NCBI RefSeq assembly: GCF_028283705.1
Contig: NZ_JAPWKD010000001.1
Coordinates: 175,790-239,789 of the forward strand
DNA from: Pantoea sp.
Lineage (GTDB): Bacteria; Pseudomonadota; Gammaproteobacteria; Enterobacterales; Enterobacteriaceae
Reading direction: 5' to 3'
DNA: 64,000 bases
In this document: positions 59,965 through 64,000 of the stretch, piece after piece
Layout of the letters: the number at the start of each line of letters is the position of its first letter
Position numbering within the stretch: position 1 is the first letter of the stretch
Made by a program: the position numbers and the translations under genes
The notes under the pieces: model-generated
What the model was told of the DNA's origin: nothing
What the model saw: only the letters and a program-made list of their open reading frames with translations
Database searches by the model: none

Positions 59965-61374
59965 ATGTCCAAGCAACAAATCGGTGTTGTTGGTATGGCG
60001 GTAATGGGCCGTAACCTTGCGCTTAACATTGAGAGCCGCGGCTACACTGTATCTATCTTCAACCGTTCTCGTGAAAAGACTGACGAAGTCATTGCTGAGA
60101 ATCAGGGCAAGAAACTCGCGCCTTACTACACCATTGAAGAGTTTGTTGACTCACTGGAAAAACCCCGTCGTATCCTGCTGATGGTACAGGCTGGTGAAGC
60201 GACTGATAAAACCATTGCTTCGCTGACCCCGCATCTGGATAAGGGCGATATCCTGATCGATGGCGGTAACACCTTCTACAAAGATACCATCCGTCGTAAT
60301 AAAGAACTGTCTGACCAGGGCTTTAACTTCATTGGTACTGGCGTTTCCGGTGGTGAAGAGGGCGCTCTGAAGGGGCCTTCTATCATGCCTGGCGGCCAGA
60401 AAGAAGCTTATGAACTGGTTGCGCCGATTCTGGACAAAATTGCTGCACGTGCCGAAGATGGCGAAGCCTGTGTGACCTATATCGGTCCGGACGGCGCAGG
60501 TCACTACGTGAAAATGGTGCACAATGGCATCGAATACGGTGATATGCAGCTGATCGCAGAAGCGTATGCACTGCTGAAAGGTGCGCTGGGTCTGACCAAC
60601 GAAGAACTGGCGAAAACTTTCACTGACTGGAACAACGGCGAGCTCAGCAGCTACCTGATTGACATCACCAAAGATATCTTCACCAAGAAAGATGAAGACG
60701 GAAAATATCTGGTTGATGTAATTCTGGATGAAGCGGCTAACAAAGGCACCGGTAAATGGACCAGCCAAAGCTCGCTGGATTTGGGAGAACCGCTGTCTCT
60801 GATCACCGAATCAGTATTTGCCCGCTACCTGTCTTCGCTGAAAACACAGCGTGTTGCGGCATCTAAAGTGCTGAGCGGTCCGCAGGCAAAAGCCTTCACC
60901 GGCGACAAAGCTGAATTCGTTGAGAAAGTACGTCGCGCGTTGTATCTGGGCAAAATCGTTTCTTACGCACAGGGCTTCTCTCAGTTGCGCGCTGCATCTG
61001 AGCAATACAACTGGGATCTGCAGTACGGCGAGATTGCTAAAATCTTCCGTGCGGGCTGTATCATCCGTGCTCAGTTCCTGCAGAAAATCACCGATGCTTA
61101 CGCGGAAAACGCGAACATTGCCAACCTGCTGCTGGCTCCGTACTTCAAGAACATTGCTGACGAATATCAGCAGGCACTGCGTGATGTCGTCGCTTATGCG
61201 GTACAGAACGGTATCCCGACGCCGACCCTGTCCGCCGCCATTGCCTACTACGATAGCTATCGTTCAGAAGTTCTGCCTGCCAACCTGATTCAGGCTCAGC
61301 GTGACTACTTTGGTGCGCATACTTACAAGCGTATCGATAAAGACGGTGTGTTCCACACTGAGTGGCTGGACTGA
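59965..61374 (+). CDS. gnd: 6-phosphogluconate dehydrogenase (decarboxylating)
   Basis: 469 residues. NADP-binding [16 protein letters not shown], the signature [19 protein letters not shown] and the catalytic K/N region [16 protein letters not shown] are all intact. It is the third enzyme of the oxidative pentose-phosphate pathway. It forms the classical right border of enterobacterial O-antigen loci. A ribosome site (CAGGAG) precedes the ATG. The 234 bases before it (59731-59964) are AT-rich and hold no gene; they should contain the gnd promoter. Confidence 0.98.
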   Translation: MSKQQIGVVGMAVMGRNLALNIESRGYTVSIFNRSREKTDEVIAENQGKKLAPYYTIEEFVDSLEKPRRILLMVQAGEATDKTIASLTPHLDKGDILIDGGNTFYKDTIRRNKELSDQGFNFIGTGVSGGEEGALKGPSIMPGGQKEAYELVAPILDKIAARAEDGEACVTYIGPDGAGHYVKMVHNGIEYGDMQLIAEAYALLKGALGLTNEELAKTFTDWNNGELSSYLIDITKDIFTKKDEDGKYLVDVILDEAANKGTGKWTSQSSLDLGEPLSLITESVFARYLSSLKTQRVAASKVLSGPQAKAFTGDKAEFVEKVRRALYLGKIVSYAQGFSQLRAASEQYNWDLQYGEIAKIFRAGCIIRAQFLQKITDAYAENANIANLLLAPYFKNIADEYQQALRDVVAYAVQNGIPTPTLSAAIAYYDSYRSEVLPANLIQAQRDYFGAHTYKRIDKDGVFHTEWLD

Positions 61375-61378
61375 TCAT

Positions 61379-61410
61379 AATAAGGCTTCCCTCGGGAAGC
61401 CTTATTTTTT
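61379..61410 (+). terminator. Intrinsic terminator after gnd
   Basis: A 12-base stem (AATAAGGCTTCC with GGAAGCCTTATT) around CTCG is followed by TTTT. Because the stem starts with AATAA, it may also work in the opposite direction for the convergent zinc-hydrolase gene. Confidence 0.92.
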
Positions 61411-62524
61411 AACCCACCAGCAAATCCCCTTCCCGACCCGCACTTTCCCCCGCAAGTCTTACCACCAGCATGCCCGCTGTCGCGAACTTCATCAGATGAC
61501 GTGCATACAGCACACCACCAAATTCCGCCACCAACGGTGTGACCTGATCAGTAATTGGATCAACAATCTCTGCCACCACTTCACCCGCTTTTATCTTTTC
61601 ACCGAGCGCACAGCGATTAAGAATCAGGCCTGAATGCGGGGCAAAAATATACTCACACCCGGCTAATGGTGTCGCGGGGTTAATCAGGGCAGGGGATGCT
61701 TTCACCTCTCCGGCAATATAATCACTCTCAATCAACGCATTGATAATGGCGTCGGCATCTTTCTCCGCCTGATCGGCGGCAACATCCACTACACCACGAA
61801 GTTCCAGCGTCACCGGCAGCAAGCCACGCGGCATGGGATATTCATCACCAAAGCGTTCGGCCAGTGTCTGCCAGGGTTCGCAGCAGGCCTCATCAAAAGG
61901 TTCACCACCGGAGATTTGCGCCAGAAGCTGGACTTCACTTCCCAGCCAGCGAGCCAGCGGTTCAATATCAGGCCAGGCGTGAGGTGTGGTGTACAAATGT
62001 GGCAGGGCATCCCAGTCACAGTGCAAGTCGATCATTAAATCCGCCTGGCTAGCCATGCGCATCAGCGTGAAACGTTGTGCATCCAGCTCGGTTTTGGCGA
62101 TCTTGTCGCGGTAGTGGCGGTCGATAGCATCACGAATCAGCCGCTTGTTTTCATATTCGCTGTGGGTCAGCGTTCCAGCCAGTTCATCGACCAGTGTTTC
62201 CCCCAGTGCCGGGAAGCGGCGATTGAAATCCTGGCCTGAGAGGGTATGAAAGCGTCCCAGATGTGTACCATGCCAGTGTTGCCCCAGCGCCAACGGATTG
62301 GCGACGGGCACCAGCGTGAATGAGGCTTTGAGTTGTCCGGCAGACTCCAGCGCCAGCAACTTCTGCTTCAGATACCATGCCACCGCCATGCCGGGTAGCT
62401 CATCACCATGTAGTGCGGCCTGAATATACACACGTTTATGTCCATCGCCACTGAAGTGGAAGCTATAGATTTCGCGCTGTGTTCCCAGCGACGCGCTGAG
62501 CAGAGGATGATGTTGTTGTTGCAT
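61409..62524 (-). CDS. Succinylglutamate desuccinylase/aspartoacylase-family zinc hydrolase
   Basis: 371 residues. It is an M14-like zinc hydrolase with HGDE (H39, E42) and a second-ligand region LMIDLHCD (H168). The C-terminal part carries the lipoyl-like segment seen in AspA/AstE-type deacylases (GEKIKAGEVVAEIVDPIT). It probably removes an acyl group from an N-acyl amino acid or a related amide; the substrate is unknown. The gene lies directly downstream, on the same strand, of a broken amino-acid-binding protein gene, with a terminator between them. Confidence 0.85.
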   Translation of the reverse strand: MQQQHHPLLSASLGTQREIYSFHFSGDGHKRVYIQAALHGDELPGMAVAWYLKQKLLALESAGQLKASFTLVPVANPLALGQHWHGTHLGRFHTLSGQDFNRRFPALGETLVDELAGTLTHSEYENKRLIRDAIDRHYRDKIAKTELDAQRFTLMRMASQADLMIDLHCDWDALPHLYTTPHAWPDIEPLARWLGSEVQLLAQISGGEPFDEACCEPWQTLAERFGDEYPMPRGLLPVTLELRGVVDVAADQAEKDADAIINALIESDYIAGEVKASPALINPATPLAGCEYIFAPHSGLILNRCALGEKIKAGEVVAEIVDPITDQVTPLVAEFGGVLYARHLMKFATAGMLVVRLAGESAGREGDLLVG

Positions 62525-62611
62525 GACGTTGATGATGTCCTGTTGTTCGCCACGGTGCAGGCTGACTCACACCGGCAAGAGTTGTCCGAATGGCAATTAT
62601 TATAGTGTGAT

Positions 62612-62639
62612 TGAAAAGAAGGGCGGCAAACGCCGCCCT
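62612..62639 (-). terminator. Intrinsic terminator of the binding-protein gene
   Basis: On the minus strand, AGGGCGGC pairs with GCCGCCCT (arms 62632-62639 and 62620-62627) around GTTT and is followed by TCTTTTC. It lies 5 bases after the stop of the periplasmic binding protein. Confidence 0.8.
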
Positions 62640-62643
62640 GGGT

Positions 62644-63437
62644 TTACTGCTGAATGGAGATATCTGTCGCGAAGTATTTCTTCTGGATTTTGTCGAAGGT
62701 GCCGTTCTTTTTGATTTCATTGAAGGCGTCATCCAGCGCGGTCTTCAGCTCGGTATCACCTTTACGCAGGCCGATAGCCGTTCCCGGTCCAATGATGGGG
62801 TCCTGTACCGTTGGCCCAGCCAGTTCAAAGTCTTTGCCTTGCGGTTGTTTGAGGAAGCCGATGGCGGCCTGTGCGGCATCGGTAAACACCGCATCAAGAC
62901 GGCCAGAAACCAGGTCGTTCTCAACCTGAGCCTGATCGCCATAAGGCACCACGTTTACACCATTGGGCTGCCATTTGGCACGTGCATAGCGTTCCTGAAC
63001 GGTACCCTGTTCTACACCCACTGTTTTGCCTTTCAGCGATTCAGCCGTTGGCAGCAGGCCAGAGCCTTTACGCGCGATCAACTGTGTTTTGGTATCGTAT
63101 AGCGGCATGGTGAAATCGATCTGTTTCAGGCGTTCTTCAGTCACGCCCATATCAGACAAAATGGCATCAAATTTGCGTGCTTTCAGCGCTGGGATCATGC
63201 CGTCGAATTCGCTTTCTACCCAGACACATTTGGTTTTCATTTGCTCACACAGAGCGTTACCCAGATCGATATCAAAACCGACCAGTTTGCCCTGCGGCGT
63301 TTTAGATTCGAAAGGAGGGAAATATCAACGGCGAAACGCACCTGATCAATTTTTGCCTTTACGCCAAACGCACAACCTGCCAGTAATGCCAGCGCCAGCG
63401 TCTGACGCAAACGGACGGAAAAACGTGTACTTGCCAT
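62644..63437 (-). pseudogene. Amino-acid ABC transporter periplasmic binding protein (ArgT/HisJ-like), frameshifted
   Basis: The 5' part (63437 to about 63325) encodes a signal peptide (MASTRFSVRLRQTLALALL...) and IDQVRFAVD. The rest continues in another frame as PPFESKTPQGKLVGFDIDLG, then SEFDGMIPALKARKFDAILS, to DISIQQ at 62644. Homologues read D-x-x-Y-x-P-F-E-S at the junction. Here only five bases separate GAT (Asp) from CCT CCT TTC GAA, so about four bases are missing near 63318-63324. The intact 198-residue 3' frame lacks the signal peptide and part of lobe 1, so no working protein is expected. No permease or ATPase genes accompany it. A sequencing error cannot be excluded. Confidence 0.85.
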
Positions 63438-63745
63438 AAAATCGGTCTTTGTCGTGACAGGAAACCCAGCAGATTACTCTGCTGTGCGCGGCAAATCAAA
63501 TGAGGCAACACCTTAATATCGTTATAATTTTGCAGGAAATGTGTCTGCCAGAATTTGACGGATATCAATCCAGTTAATTCCTGGAGTCAGGCAGGTTGCC
63601 TGGGTAGTACAAAAATGGTAGAAAGGCCACCTCTCCAGTGAGTCTTTATCTATGCTCATTGTGATGACCAGGGATAGTGCGAAGAAAGCGGTCAGAAATG
63701 CGCGGAATCGGGCTAGGCGCTAGTGACCTACTTCAATGAGATAAA
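63438..63745. other. Intergenic region between divergent broken genes
   Basis: 308 bases without a credible ORF or strong hairpin. It should contain the promoter of the binding-protein gene on the minus strand and of the GT4 fragment on the plus strand. Nothing more specific is seen. Confidence 0.5.
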
Positions 63746-64000
63746 ATGCATGACGCAAACCATAAAAAAATCTCTCTCTTAAGCGAAACGCTGCATGGTC
63801 ATGGCGGAATGGAAAAAAACGTCACCCGGCAGGTCATAAATTTAATCAATAGTGATAACGCGTTCAGTGTATTCTGTTCCCGCTGGACTCCCGGCTGGAA
63901 ATCGCTTCAGAAAGTTGGTTAGACGGGCTGGTCTGGGGCCAGAGCAGCGTGACCCGTAATCCTAAAATTGCCCGATTTGTAGCACAACTGAACGGCCACG
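63746..64000 (+). pseudogene. Start of a GT4 glycosyltransferase with an internal frameshift
   Basis: From ATG at 63746 the frame gives ISLLSETLHGHGGMEKNVTR and QVINLINSDNAFSVF, a glycine-rich acceptor loop as in WaaB/RfaB-type and other GT4 enzymes, then stops at TAG 63920-63922. From about 63874 a second frame continues as LFPLDSRLEIASESWLDGLV and then WGQSSVTRNPKIARF to the window end. One missing base near 63871-63876 (TTCTGTT for TTCCTGTT) would join both. The remainder lies outside the window. It may be a true pseudogene or a base-call error. Confidence 0.6.

Noticed and set aside
1..64000. tRNA, rRNA, CRISPR arrays, insertion sequences, phage genes
   Set aside because: No cloverleaf-like, rRNA-like, regularly spaced repeat, transposase or phage structural sequence was recognised anywhere in the window by reading.

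Overview
The window looks like a chromosomal segment of a plant- or environment-associated member of the Erwiniaceae (Pantoea/Erwinia type). The gene order yegS-yegQ-baeR-baeS-mdtDCBA ... yegD-dgcE ... udk-dcd-asmA-yegH-[capsule genes]-galF-galE-[O-antigen genes]-gnd matches the enterobacterial 'his-gnd-rfb-cps' neighbourhood. The capsule genes match the ams/cps (amylovoran/stewartan-type) operon of Erwinia and Pantoea in order and size. Species-level placement is not possible from the sequence alone.

Layout. 1-1823 (minus strand): an RspB-like Zn-dependent sugar-acid dehydrogenase followed by an MFS sugar-acid transporter cut by the window edge. 2065-4568 (minus): lipid kinase YegS and tRNA hydroxylation protein YegQ/TrhP. 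4711-15672 (minus): the mdtABCD-baeSR operon, a tripartite RND efflux pump with its two-component regulator. 15914-18463 (plus): an aldo/keto reductase and an OprB-type sugar porin. 18509-23266 (minus): the Hsp70-like YegD, a DgcE-like diguanylate cyclase without the usual EAL domain, and a PAP2 phosphatase. 23504-26631 (plus): udk, dcd, asmA. 26663-28237 (minus): yegH.

28238-43741 holds a Wza/Wzb/Wzc plus Wzx capsule operon (amsG, H, I, A, B, a GT2 gene, amsD, F, J, K, L). It has a roughly 800-base leader with an RcsAB box and a JUMPStart/ops (RfaH) site, and two intrinsic terminators lie inside the operon. It has no gene for a Wzy (AmsC) polymerase. galF and galE follow. 46309-59730 is a second, AT-richer, probably transferred polysaccharide locus with its own JUMPStart/ops site. 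It encodes dTDP-L-rhamnose synthesis (rfbBDAC), an ABC exporter (wzm/wzt), a 1317-residue protein that joins a methyltransferase, a kinase-like domain, a coiled coil and two GT2 domains, a two-part HAD protein, and two rhamnosyltransferase-like GT2 enzymes. The best reading is an ABC-transporter-dependent, rhamnose-containing O antigen in which chain capping, chain-length ruler and polymerase are fused in one polypeptide.

59965-64000: gnd, an AstE/AspA-family zinc hydrolase, a frameshifted periplasmic amino-acid-binding protein gene, and the frameshifted start of a GT4 glycosyltransferase. The two frameshifts within the last 700 bases could be true decay or base-call errors. A family of short GC-rich palindromes with a TTTAT-type loop (REP-like) is scattered between genes; one copy supplies the stop codon of yegH.
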